Positions 1 through 7,698 of a stretch of DNA of 64,000 bases are shown here, piece by piece. Source of the DNA: Reinekea forsetii (GTDB lineage: Bacteria > Pseudomonadota > Gammaproteobacteria > Pseudomonadales > Natronospirillaceae); the NCBI RefSeq assembly GCF_018860385.1, contig NZ_JAHKPH010000011.1, positions 310,001 through 374,000 on the forward strand. The letters run 5' to 3'. The position numbers and the translations under genes are program-made. The notes beneath the pieces were generated by a model. It had not been told where the DNA came from. It ran no database searches and saw only the letters and a program-made list of their open reading frames with translations. Within the stretch, counting starts at the first letter, position 1. Every line of letters starts with the position of its first letter.

Positions 1-552
1 GTGTGTTATTCCAGAAGCGACATCGTCTGCCGCTGCCGCTAGTTGATAAGCATACAGGCCATCTTTGCGCTTTAGGATAACATCTCCAAAGTCTAATTTA
101 GGGTTACAGGTTTGCAATCCTTGAAATAAATCATGAAACGTATCCTGTTCTAATTCGACGCAAACTCGAATGGCACTATGTTCCACTGGCTGCTTGCGAA
201 TTCGACAGGTACCTGGATAAATAATATGGTTCGCTAAGGATTTACGTGAACACTGGCACCAAAAAAGGGCGTCTTGGCTGTAAAGCTCGGCCAACCGAGA
301 TTCATAAAGTTCACTTTGCTTGCTTTGATAAACAACGGGCTCATCCCAGCACAATCCGTGTGCCTCTAATGTTTTTAAAATACTTATACTGGCACCGGGT
401 TGTTCTCTGGGAGGGTCGATATCGTCAATTCGGACTAACCATTGGCCGTGATGGTGTTTAGCCTCTAAATAGCTAACAACAGCCGCAAATAATGACCCGA
501 AATGAAGCGGACCTGAAGGCGTTGGAGCAAAGCGACCTCGGTAGTTTCTCAA
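1..552 (-). CDS. gluQ: Glutamyl-Q tRNA(Asp) synthetase, C-terminal part outside the window
   Basis: Truncated class I glutamyl-tRNA synthetase paralogue that attaches glutamate to queuosine at position 34 of tRNA-Asp; it lacks the anticodon-binding domain. The visible N-terminal half begins RNYRGRFAPTPSGPLHFGS, the family's HIGH-like signature, followed by VRIDDIDPPRE, which binds the amino acid. The zinc motif CQCSRKS is typical of GluQ rather than full GluRS. The last visible residues, SGITH, match the conserved GITH segment. I chose the TTG at 552 because an in-frame stop (TAA, 565-567) lies just upstream, no ATG is available, and AGGG sits at a good distance. The gene runs off the left edge, so its length cannot be checked. 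Confidence 0.9.
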   Translation of the reverse strand, partial: MRNYRGRFAPTPSGPLHFGSLFAAVVSYLEAKHHHGQWLVRIDDIDPPREQPGASISILKTLEAHGLCWDEPVVYQSKQSELYESRLAELYSQDALFWCQCSRKSLANHIIYPGTCRIRKQPVEHSAIRVCVELEQDTFHDLFQGLQTCNPKLDFGDVILKRKDGLYAYQLAAAADDVASGITH

Positions 553-620
553 TGAATTGACCCTTAAAATTAGTTACTATGGTAAAAATGACACCATACT
601 AACATGAAAGGATTTTTTCT

Positions 621-1778
621 ATGCAGCTTGCCAAACGCTGTCAGCACATTAGCCCTTTTCAAGTGATTCAAGTGTTGAAGCAAGTCGTGGCACTCGAATC
701 CCAAGGCAAAGACGTTATTCGATTGTTCGTAGGGGAACCCGATTTTTCCGCTTCTCCGGCCATTTTAAAAGCAGCAAGTGAATCTTTAAAAAATGACGCC
801 CAAGGTTATATTTCAAGCACTGGCTTAGCGCCATTAAAGCAGAAAATTGCTCAACGCTATCTACGCTGGCACGGTTTAACCATAGACCCCGCCCGCATTA
901 TAGTGACCCCAGGCGGCTCTGCTGCATTGCAGTTGGCCTTTTTAGCCTTGATAGATTCTGGGGATGAAGTGCTGTTACCCGAACCCGGCTACCCCTGTAA
1001 TTCTAATTTGCTGCACATGGTAGATGCGACCAGCGAAGCGGTATATATGGATGAAAGCAATAACATGGCTTTAACACAACAAGCCTTACAAAGTGCGGTG
1101 TCAGAAAAATCGAAAGCCTTGCTGGTGGCGTCACCGAGTAACCCTCTGGGCAGTGTACAAACCTTAGAGCAGTGGCAGGCGTTATCGAGTTTTTGCCAAA
1201 ACAATGGGTTGGCACTCATTGCCGATGAAATATACCACGGGCTAAGCTTTGATGGCCTGGCGCCTACGGCATTAGAAGCCGATAACAATGCATGGGTGGT
1301 GCAATCTTTTTCAAAGTTTTATGGCATGACCGGCTGGCGATTAGGCTGGCTAGTGGTTCCAGAAAACGCAATTGATGCATGCGAACGTATTGCGCAAAAC
1401 CTTTATCTTTCGGCTTCATCGGTTGCTCAATATGCCGCTCTAAGGTGTTTTGACGAAGACGTAGAGCGCGAAAGTTTTGAAAAACGCGATGAACTGCGAG
1501 TAAGACGCGATTACCTAACACAAGCACTGCCCGACATAGGTTTAAATATTCTGGCAAACCCAGACGGTGCCTTTTATTTGTATTTAGATGTATCTCCTTA
1601 CACTCAGAATTCACTGCAATGGTGCGAACAGGTGTTGAATGAAACAGGCGTCGCCTTAGCACCAGGAGCCGATTTCGGAGGTCCAAGCCCAAATACCACG
1701 GCTCGGCTCGCTTACACTGTAGGCGTTGATCGATTGACGGAGGCCGTTGCTCGATTAAAAGGCTTTTTAGCACGTTAA
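621..1778 (+). CDS. PLP-dependent aminotransferase, class I/II
   Basis: Cytoplasmic fold-type I aminotransferase of 385 residues, the usual size for the aspartate/alanine aminotransferase-like group. Visible signatures are the cofactor-binding TPGGSAALQ (96-104), the substrate and cofactor asparagine in SPSNPLG (N174), ADEIYHG (D202, Y205), and the Schiff-base lysine K232 in SFSKFYGMTGWRLGW. A C-terminal arginine region recognises the carboxylate in this family. The ATG at 621 is preceded by AAAGGA. Substrate cannot be read from sequence; family members act on aspartate, alanine or aromatic amino acids. It stands alone, divergent from gluQ, with 91 bp to the next plus-strand gene. Confidence 0.85.
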   Translation: MQLAKRCQHISPFQVIQVLKQVVALESQGKDVIRLFVGEPDFSASPAILKAASESLKNDAQGYISSTGLAPLKQKIAQRYLRWHGLTIDPARIIVTPGGSAALQLAFLALIDSGDEVLLPEPGYPCNSNLLHMVDATSEAVYMDESNNMALTQQALQSAVSEKSKALLVASPSNPLGSVQTLEQWQALSSFCQNNGLALIADEIYHGLSFDGLAPTALEADNNAWVVQSFSKFYGMTGWRLGWLVVPENAIDACERIAQNLYLSASSVAQYAALRCFDEDVERESFEKRDELRVRRDYLTQALPDIGLNILANPDGAFYLYLDVSPYTQNSLQWCEQVLNETGVALAPGADFGGPSPNTTARLAYTVGVDRLTEAVARLKGFLAR

Positions 1779-1869
1779 AACAAGGGAGTGGGGTACTTTA
1801 GTCGCATTTCATAAATGGCTGTGTGCGGTACCCTAATTTACGCCAAATGAATCAGAGAATTTCCACCTT

Positions 1870-2742
1870 ATGATGTTCCGAATTTTTGAAATAGTTGCAC
1901 CCATATTCATAGCCGTGTTGGTTGGGTATTTATATAGCCGTGCCCGCAAGCCTGCCATGGAAACAGTAAACGCCATAAATTTAGACGTGTTCGTTCCGTT
2001 ACTGATTATCAGTGTCTTTGCTGAGCAAAAAATTAACCTACCTGATTATGGTTCGCTCATACTGGTGGCATTTTTAATTACGATGGTGCCCGGGGTTGCG
2101 GCTTTTGGCTTGTCGAAACTGCTTCATATTGATGCAAAAACATTTGTGCCACCGATGATGTTTAAAAATAGCGGCAACGTAGGGATACCTTTATTGCTGT
2201 TTACTTTTGGCGAAGAATTTTTGCCCGCGATTATCATCATTTTTATAGTCGAAAATACGTTGCATTTTACAACAGGTATTTGGATCATCAGTGCGAAAGA
2301 CCGATCTTTTGCGTTCTTAAAGCAACCCATGATTATCGCTACCGCCATTGGCCTAGGCTTGTCTTTGTTTAATGTTCAATTGCCTTTTTGGGTGGTCGAG
2401 TCCCTTCGGCTATTAGGCAATGTGGCCGTGCCACTATTGTTGTTTTCCTTAGGCGTTAGGTTGGTAAGTTTAGATATCAGGGGTTGGAAGTTAGGAATGC
2501 TGGGCGCTGTTGCTGCGCCCGTATTAGGGCTTTTGGTGGCGGCACCCTTAGCAACGTTTATTCCTCTGCCTGAAACGCAACAAAAAATGATCTGGCTGTT
2601 TGCAGCGTTGCCTCCAGCGGTTTTAAACTTTTTAATCGCAGAAAAGTATAATCAAGAACCAGATAAAGTTGCGGCTATCGTATTATTCGCCAATGCGGCG
2701 ACTGTTGTTACGTTGCCACTGGTATTATACTTCGTGCTTTAA
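1870..2742 (+). CDS. AEC family transporter (auxin efflux carrier-like)
   Basis: Integral inner-membrane protein of 290 residues with about ten hydrophobic segments and the two-fold repeat pattern of the AEC/malonate permease family. The N-terminus (IVAPIFIAVLVGYLY) and the central segment with KNSGNVGIPLLLF are characteristic: the N-x-G-N motif in the broken helix is where the family binds substrate. Bacterial members export or import small carboxylates and similar anions; the actual substrate is unknown. An adjacent ATG codon at 1873 is an alternative start. Downstream hisI begins 25 bp after the stop, so the two may be co-transcribed, though a functional link is not evident. Confidence 0.85.
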   Translation: MMFRIFEIVAPIFIAVLVGYLYSRARKPAMETVNAINLDVFVPLLIISVFAEQKINLPDYGSLILVAFLITMVPGVAAFGLSKLLHIDAKTFVPPMMFKNSGNVGIPLLLFTFGEEFLPAIIIIFIVENTLHFTTGIWIISAKDRSFAFLKQPMIIATAIGLGLSLFNVQLPFWVVESLRLLGNVAVPLLLFSLGVRLVSLDIRGWKLGMLGAVAAPVLGLLVAAPLATFIPLPETQQKMIWLFAALPPAVLNFLIAEKYNQEPDKVAAIVLFANAATVVTLPLVLYFVL

Positions 2743-2767
2743 TCCAAACCGTCAAAAAGGGCAATGC

Positions 2768-3181
2768 ATGTTAAAGCAATGGGAATCACTCAGTGAGGGT
2801 TCAACCTTAAATCTAGATGAGTTCATCTCGAACTTAGTATTCAATGCCGATGGTTTGATACCGGCCATTGCTCAACAGCATGATTCGAAAGAAGTCTTAA
2901 TGATGGCATGGATGAATGAAAAATCACTGCGTGAAACACTGGCGACTCAGCAGGTGTGTTACTGGTCTCGATCTCGTCAAACCTATTGGCGTAAAGGCGA
3001 AAGTTCTGGTCATCGCCAATTGTTAAAAAGTATGCGTGCCGATTGCGACGGCGATGCCTTATTGCTGTTAGTTGATCAAAAAGGACCTGCATGTCACACC
3101 AATCGTCGAGATTGTTTTTATTATGACGTTAATGAACAGGGTGTCACGGTTGTTAGTAGTGAAGGCGCTGGCTTAGCTTAA
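2768..3181 (+). CDS. hisI: Phosphoribosyl-AMP cyclohydrolase
   Basis: Third step of histidine biosynthesis: hydrolytic opening of the adenine ring of phosphoribosyl-AMP to give ProFAR. The protein is 137 residues, the stand-alone HisI domain without a fused HisE. Visible are the Mg-binding cluster ADCDGDA (D92, D94, D96) and zinc cysteines C93, C109 (GPACHTNR) and C116 (RRDCFYY), plus VCYWSRSRQTYWRKGE, the conserved core. I chose the ATG at 2768 because the longer reading frame (from 2669) overlaps the transporter gene and adds 33 residues not expected in the family; an AAGGG lies about ten bases upstream of 2768. No other his genes are in the window. Confidence 0.93.
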   Translation: MLKQWESLSEGSTLNLDEFISNLVFNADGLIPAIAQQHDSKEVLMMAWMNEKSLRETLATQQVCYWSRSRQTYWRKGESSGHRQLLKSMRADCDGDALLLLVDQKGPACHTNRRDCFYYDVNEQGVTVVSSEGAGLA

Positions 3182-3216
3182 AAAAAAGCAATAAGTGATC
3201 AAAGCAAGAGGGTGAA

Positions 3217-3516
3217 ATGGGTTCTGAATTTTCTATAATAATACTGGTAGCACTGACTTTCTTGGCCGCGTACACGTTGATTTATCCTAAGATAGCGGGC
3301 CATAGTTTTGAGCGAGTTACTTACTGCGATATATTTGTAACCGGCTTTATCTTTTTGGCCGTTGCTCAAAAATATTGGGGCAGTGGTGTTCTTTTTAGTT
3401 TTCTTGGGCTTCAAATGAACTGGTTTTGGTTCACGTTGTTGGTGAGTGGCGTCATCGAAGTGCCTTTACTGATGTGGTACTACCAAAAGTACTTAAAGCC
3501 GTCAGAGGAAAGCTAA
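3217..3516 (+). CDS. Small inner-membrane protein, unknown function
   Basis: A 99-residue protein with three predicted membrane segments (about 4-24, 38-60 and 66-90) and a short charged C-terminus. I do not recognise a family. AGAGGG at 3206-3211 gives a clear ribosome-binding site for the ATG. It begins 35 bp after hisI. Its stop codon overlaps the stop codon of the convergent minus-strand gene, leaving no space for a terminator between them. Confidence 0.65.
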   Translation: MGSEFSIIILVALTFLAAYTLIYPKIAGHSFERVTYCDIFVTGFIFLAVAQKYWGSGVLFSFLGLQMNWFWFTLLVSGVIEVPLLMWYYQKYLKPSEES

Positions 3517-4418
3517 GGAATAAGCCGAATATCATCTAGAATGAGGTAGTCGTCTTGTTCTAAGCCAGAATAAAAAATACCAATTTGATGCATGTTCGAT
3601 ACATCCATTACTCGGCCAATGGTGGTTTTTTCAACGTCAGTCAGTGCAAGTGATAGCTTATTCCACCCCGGTTGTAACATTACGGTTCGATTAAAGCGAT
3701 CGGCATATTTTTGATCAGACTGCTCGTGCAAAACATCGTGCATACGAATCGTGATGGGTCGTTCGAACGATTGGCTGTTGAAAATGGCCACTTGAATAGC
3801 CCGGTAGGCCGACCAATCTCGTAACACTGGTGATACCTGAATTCCTGAAAACTTCCCCGCCGTTAACCTTACATACCCTGCATAGTTACCTTCTAACACT
3901 TCTCTAGATTGTTGAGTTATGTGTTTTGGCCAGAAAGATAAAAATTGAGAGGTTTCAAAATTTTCAATAATGGGATGACGGTGCTGGTAGTGCCAGTCTT
4001 GAATAGCCACTTTGGTGAACAAACTGAAATCGATCAGTACAAACACCAAGCCTGCCATAAACATGGCTTTAGGGGCTCTATCTTTGAGAGTAATCGATAA
4101 CGCTAAGGCGGCACCCGTTAAGTTGCGAGCAATATCCATTAAGCTTAGGTTTCGGCCAATAGTAAACTGAATTGATTCAATCAATAGGCTGGCTATGGCA
4201 ATGGCGGCTAAATACCGCCAAGGTTTGTCTCGACTCCAGAGAGGAGCGACTGAGCAAAAAGCCCAAGTGGCTATAAAGAAGAAACCTATGTGCCCTAAAT
4301 TCCAAGCGTATCGGAACCAAGGTAAAGCCGCCGCCGATGGGCCACCAACAAAGAACAAGCTGGCAATGGGCACCATAGCCAGCAGCCCTAAAGTAGGTTT
4401 GTTCGTTTTAAGCACCAA
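3513..4418 (-). CDS. VanZ-like membrane protein with C-terminal beta-sandwich domain
   Basis: About 301 residues. The first ~130 contain four hydrophobic helices arranged as in VanZ-like proteins (for example NLGHIGFFFIATWAF and the LIESIQ element after a helix). The remainder (about 150-301) is soluble and beta-rich with a jelly-roll pattern like carbohydrate-binding or CIA30-type domains, probably outside the cytoplasmic membrane. The start is a TTG (4418) or GTG (4415), both inside the end of the upstream aminotransferase gene, so translation is probably coupled; a start at the later methionine (residue 15) is possible. Function unknown; glycan or envelope binding is only inferred from the sandwich domain. 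Confidence 0.65.
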   Translation of the reverse strand: MVLKTNKPTLGLLAMVPIASLFFVGGPSAAALPWFRYAWNLGHIGFFFIATWAFCSVAPLWSRDKPWRYLAAIAIASLLIESIQFTIGRNLSLMDIARNLTGAALALSITLKDRAPKAMFMAGLVFVLIDFSLFTKVAIQDWHYQHRHPIIENFETSQFLSFWPKHITQQSREVLEGNYAGYVRLTAGKFSGIQVSPVLRDWSAYRAIQVAIFNSQSFERPITIRMHDVLHEQSDQKYADRFNRTVMLQPGWNKLSLALTDVEKTTIGRVMDVSNMHQIGIFYSGLEQDDYLILDDIRLIP

Positions 4419-5592
4419 TGCTTACAAATGCCTCGACTAACGGTTTTACTTGAGATTGGTTTAGCCCTGCAACGTTGATTCGGCCTCCGCCGACAATATA
4501 AATACCAAATTGCTCTTTGAGTTGAGCAATGTGTTCGTTGCTGATGCCAGTCAGTGTAAACATTCCTTTGTGCTCACCAAAGTAATCGAATCGATTAGAT
4601 TGAGTGGCTGCTTGAAACTCTTGCACTAACGCTGCGCGTAATCCGTTCACACGGGTATTCATCGCGGTTAACTCTTTACGCCAAATAGCGTTTAGGTTGT
4701 CATCACGTAAAATGGTATCGACTACGGCTGCACCGTGTGCTGGTGGCATTGAATAGGATCCACGGGCAAGTTCACACATTTTTGCTCGGCTGTTCATGGC
4801 CGCTGTTAAAGTGTTACTTACGATTAAGGCTGCACCCGTACGTTCGCGGTACAAGCCAAAATTTTTCGAGCAAGAAGTAGAGATGACAAATTCATCAACT
4901 TGGTTCGCGATAATGTGCAACCCTTTCGCATCTTCTTCTAAGCCATCCCCTAAACCTTGGTAGGCAATGTCGATAAACGGAAGAAACCCTTGTTTGTTTG
5001 CCAGTTCGGCTATTTTTTGCCAAGCCTCTAATGACATATCGGCTCCACTTGGGTTGTGGCAGCAGCCGTGTAATAACACCACATCGTTCGAGCCCAGAGC
5101 AGCAAATTGAGCCAACATAGCGTCTTCGTCTACCGCTTTTGTTTGAGCGTCTAAATAGCTATATTCTTTAACCGTTAATCCGGCCTTTTCCATAATTGGG
5201 CGATGGTTGACATAGGATGGGTTGCTGATCCAAACCGTACTGTTTGGTGCCGTGTCAGCGATTAAGTCCGCCAGCATTCGTAAAGCGCCACTCGCACCTG
5301 GGGTTTGCAATGTTGCGCACCGGTCTAAAGCGGATGTTCCTGAAAGTAACAATTGGGTAATCGATTCGTTAAATTGTTCATCACCGGTCAGGCCTTGGTA
5401 GCTTTTAGTACCGTTGGCGTTTAACAACACTTGCTCGGCTAACGTCACGGCCTCCATTACGGGAGTAATGCCGTGATCATCCTTATACACCCCAATGCCT
5501 AAATCAATTTTTTGATCTCGAGGGTCATTTCGAAATTCGGTGATCAATGAAAGAATAGGGTCACCCTTTGGGGTTGGAATTGCCTGAAACAT
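4408..5592 (-). CDS. Aromatic amino acid / aspartate aminotransferase
   Basis: Fold-type I aminotransferase of subgroup I-alpha, 394 residues, like E. coli AspC and TyrB. The start MFQAIPTPKGDPIL and IDLGIGVYKD are family hallmarks. Visible catalytic residues are N180 in CCHNPSG, D208 and Y211 in IDIAYQG, K243 (Schiff base) in STSCSKNFGLYRERTG, and a late arginine in GRINVAG. It interconverts aspartate, glutamate or aromatic amino acids with their oxo-acids; AspC and TyrB cannot be separated by eye, so I give no symbol. It lies 13 bp after an EamA exporter gene, and the VanZ-like gene overlaps its end. The divergent Lrp-type gene is the obvious candidate regulator. Confidence 0.9.
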   Translation of the reverse strand: MFQAIPTPKGDPILSLITEFRNDPRDQKIDLGIGVYKDDHGITPVMEAVTLAEQVLLNANGTKSYQGLTGDEQFNESITQLLLSGTSALDRCATLQTPGASGALRMLADLIADTAPNSTVWISNPSYVNHRPIMEKAGLTVKEYSYLDAQTKAVDEDAMLAQFAALGSNDVVLLHGCCHNPSGADMSLEAWQKIAELANKQGFLPFIDIAYQGLGDGLEEDAKGLHIIANQVDEFVISTSCSKNFGLYRERTGAALIVSNTLTAAMNSRAKMCELARGSYSMPPAHGAAVVDTILRDDNLNAIWRKELTAMNTRVNGLRAALVQEFQAATQSNRFDYFGEHKGMFTLTGISNEHIAQLKEQFGIYIVGGGRINVAGLNQSQVKPLVEAFVSIGA

Positions 5593-5605
5593 GAAAGTCT
5601 CCGAT

Positions 5606-6526
5606 TTAAGTAGTTTTTACACGGCTAGTGAGCAGAACGCCCGTTGCGACTAAGCATAACCCTAACACCGGTATTATATCGAGTGCTTCGTGTAAAATTA
5701 TAACGGCTAATAATGTTGACACCAGTGGGGTTAGAGATCCGATGGCGGATGTTTTTTCTGCCCCTAACTTGCTGATAGCCAAACTGTAAAGTAACCCTGA
5801 ACAAATACCCACCAATATGCCTTGAGTAAATGCTTGCGCGATCAGTTCTGACGTAGGTATTTGGAACAACATTGACGTTGGTGAATAAACGGTGAATAGT
5901 GCAAGCATTAACATACCATTGGGGACAGCCGCGAGAGCTGAAACCTGCAATGGTTTGAGTTGGCTTTGTCGAACACTCAATGTAAACAATGCCCAAGAAA
6001 AGGCGCAAACAACGAACAAACTTGCGCCTATAAAAATACTAACACTCCCTTGAAACCACGCCCCGGCAAGTAATGCCATGGTTCCAACTAAAATTGCCGC
6101 TAAACCCGCCAGTCGTTTCTTAGGTAGAGGCTGTTTAAACAAGGTCACGGCCAACAAAGTCACGAATAATGGCGCAACGCCTGGTATTAAAGTGCTGCCA
6201 AATAACACGCCGGAAGCTTTCATCGCACTGGCCGAGACGACAAAAAAAGGTAAGCCGCCACCTAAAATAATTCCAAGCCTGTAAACCCAAGGGGTTTGTT
6301 TATAACTAGGTAGTGCCTTCCAAAAGATTCTAATGAGCAAAAGTGCCGGGATGCCAAAGCGAAGCAGGGATAAATCGAATGTTGATAACGGTGACAACGC
6401 ACCGAGTTTTAGAGATAAAAAATAACTCGACCAAATAGCAACGGTTCCAAAAGCCGCCAATAACCCCCTCAGTTGTTCGCGGTTGCTGGCTTGGATAGGT
6501 TGAACATTAAAAGCTTGGGAAGTCAT
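5606..6526 (-). CDS. DMT superfamily exporter (EamA/RhaT type)
   Basis: Ten hydrophobic segments in 306 residues, forming two EamA repeats (about 20-150 and 165-300), the standard layout of drug/metabolite and amino-acid exporters. The first repeat contains FGTVAIWSSYFLSLKLG; the second ends with the conserved pattern GSLTPLVSTLLAVIILHEAL. It is the first gene of a minus-strand operon with an amino-acid aminotransferase, and it is divergent from an Lrp/AsnC regulator. This arrangement is common for amino-acid exporters, so export of an amino acid or related metabolite is my inference. Confidence 0.85.
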   Translation of the reverse strand: MTSQAFNVQPIQASNREQLRGLLAAFGTVAIWSSYFLSLKLGALSPLSTFDLSLLRFGIPALLLIRIFWKALPSYKQTPWVYRLGIILGGGLPFFVVSASAMKASGVLFGSTLIPGVAPLFVTLLAVTLFKQPLPKKRLAGLAAILVGTMALLAGAWFQGSVSIFIGASLFVVCAFSWALFTLSVRQSQLKPLQVSALAAVPNGMLMLALFTVYSPTSMLFQIPTSELIAQAFTQGILVGICSGLLYSLAISKLGAEKTSAIGSLTPLVSTLLAVIILHEALDIIPVLGLCLVATGVLLTSRVKTT

Positions 6527-6664
6527 ATGGTTAATACCAAGATAAGTTGGGCGGCCAGTATGCTCGAATGCTTTGGTGTTTGGTTGCTAATATCTGCTAT
6601 AAAAATATGCTAAGTTAGCAGTAGAAACCTTTTTTTAGTTAAATATTGATTAGTAGAGCTAACC
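6527..6664. promoter_or_regulatory. Divergent control region between exporter operon and Lrp-type regulator
   Basis: This 138-bp gap separates two divergent genes. From about 6586 to 6626 it is AT-rich with inverted half-sites: GCTAA near the left and TTAGC near the right, flanking ATAAAAATAT. Lrp-family proteins bind such AT-rich imperfect palindromes next to their own gene. I cannot assign -35 and -10 boxes with certainty. Autoregulation and control of the exporter operon are inferred. Confidence 0.45.
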
Positions 6665-7129
6665 ATGAAATTAGACAGAATAGACCGACAACTTTTAGAT
6701 TTACTGCAAAAAGACGCCAGCGCAACGGCTGCTGAACTGGCCGAAAAGGTTGGGTTATCAAGCTCCCCTTGTGCACGACGTATTCGGCAACTGGAGCAGG
6801 CAGGGTTAATCACTGGTGTTCATGCCCGATTAAATCGAGAAAAGCTCGGCTTATCTGTCACAGTTTTTGTACATGTCAGGCTTAGTCAGCACCAAGAACC
6901 GGTGGTGATTAATTTTGAAAAGGCTGTAGAAGCCATGAGTGAAGTCATGAGTTGCTATACCGTCTCTGGCTCTTTTGATTATTTATTGCACGTGGTCGTA
7001 AGTGATTTGGCCGCATACGAAAGTTGGGTCAGGCGGTTACAACGCCTTAGCATGGTCAATACCATTGATAGTTCCTTTGCGATTCGTGCTGTAAAAGAAT
7101 TTGCGCCTTTAGATGTGCAAAGCCAATAA
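6665..7129 (+). CDS. Lrp/AsnC family transcriptional regulator
   Basis: A 154-residue protein with the two standard parts of the family: an N-terminal winged helix-turn-helix (residues about 4-60, with LAEKVGLSSSPCARRI as the recognition region) and a C-terminal RAM/AsnC ligand-binding domain (about 65-150) that forms octamers and binds amino acids. It is divergent from an exporter-aminotransferase operon, which suggests it senses an amino acid and controls these genes. The following gene starts 13 bp after its stop. Confidence 0.92.
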   Translation: MKLDRIDRQLLDLLQKDASATAAELAEKVGLSSSPCARRIRQLEQAGLITGVHARLNREKLGLSVTVFVHVRLSQHQEPVVINFEKAVEAMSEVMSCYTVSGSFDYLLHVVVSDLAAYESWVRRLQRLSMVNTIDSSFAIRAVKEFAPLDVQSQ

Positions 7130-7141
7130 CGGCAGTCTACA

Positions 7142-7636
7142 ATGGCCGAAAATTCAAAACCGAGACCCAAACGTAACATGACCGAAATTACCCGCACCGA
7201 AGTTCAACAATGGATAGAAGCAAACAAGCTTGAAGTATATGTTTGTGAAGACTGTGAAGGCATTCATTTACCTGTCTGGGAAGGCCAAGAAGGTGTGTTA
7301 GAAGCGCGGGTGTTTGTGGAAGAATTTCGGTGCCATTTTTTATTAGAAATAGCGCTGCGTTTTTCGGCCGTGTTGCCACTGCAAGGTGCCGTACACTTTA
7401 TGAATTACGATTCAACCTTGGTTAAGGTCATGCTGACAATGGCCGACAACGACGTACCACGCTTGTTGATAAGCCACGCTGTACCATCTAAACATTTGAC
7501 TCAGGCGCAGTTTGGCCAATGGTTAACCATGTTGCTAGAGGAAGTAGATGCGCTGTATAAGCAGTTGGTCGATATGGAAGTATTGTTGCTAGACGATGCA
7601 GATCAGATGCCCGACTTTGATGCTCAATTACATTAA
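7142..7636 (+). CDS. YbjN-like protein, function uncertain
   Basis: An acidic soluble protein of 164 residues without signal peptide or membrane segments. The spacing of strands around IEANKLEVYVCEDCEGIHLP and the helical end with LLEEVDALYKQL resemble the YbjN fold, related to type III secretion chaperones. I recognise the pattern but no catalytic residues. It starts 13 bp after the Lrp-type gene and is followed by a hairpin region. Function unknown. Confidence 0.6.
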   Translation: MAENSKPRPKRNMTEITRTEVQQWIEANKLEVYVCEDCEGIHLPVWEGQEGVLEARVFVEEFRCHFLLEIALRFSAVLPLQGAVHFMNYDSTLVKVMLTMADNDVPRLLISHAVPSKHLTQAQFGQWLTMLLEEVDALYKQLVDMEVLLLDDADQMPDFDAQLH

Positions 7637-7645
7637 CCGATACGG

Positions 7646-7686
7646 CTAAAAAAAAAAGGGTGAAGCGCAACTCATGCGCCTCACCT
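7646..7686 (-). terminator. Rho-independent terminator of the fumarase gene
   Basis: On the minus strand a stem GGTGAGGCGCA paired with TGCGCTTCACC (one mismatch) is followed directly by a run of ten T (complement of the A-run at 7648-7657). It lies 13 bp past the fumarase stop. The hairpin may also slow plus-strand transcription, but it lacks a T-run in that direction. Confidence 0.8.
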
Positions 7687-7698
7687 CAGGTTGTAAAA

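Noticed and set aside
246..461. A 71-codon plus-strand frame at the left edge
   Set aside because: It lies antisense within gluQ, which has all family motifs on the other strand.
1793..1833. GGGTAC/GTACCC inverted repeat after the first aminotransferase gene
   Set aside because: The loop is about 30 bases and no T-run follows, so I do not call a terminator.
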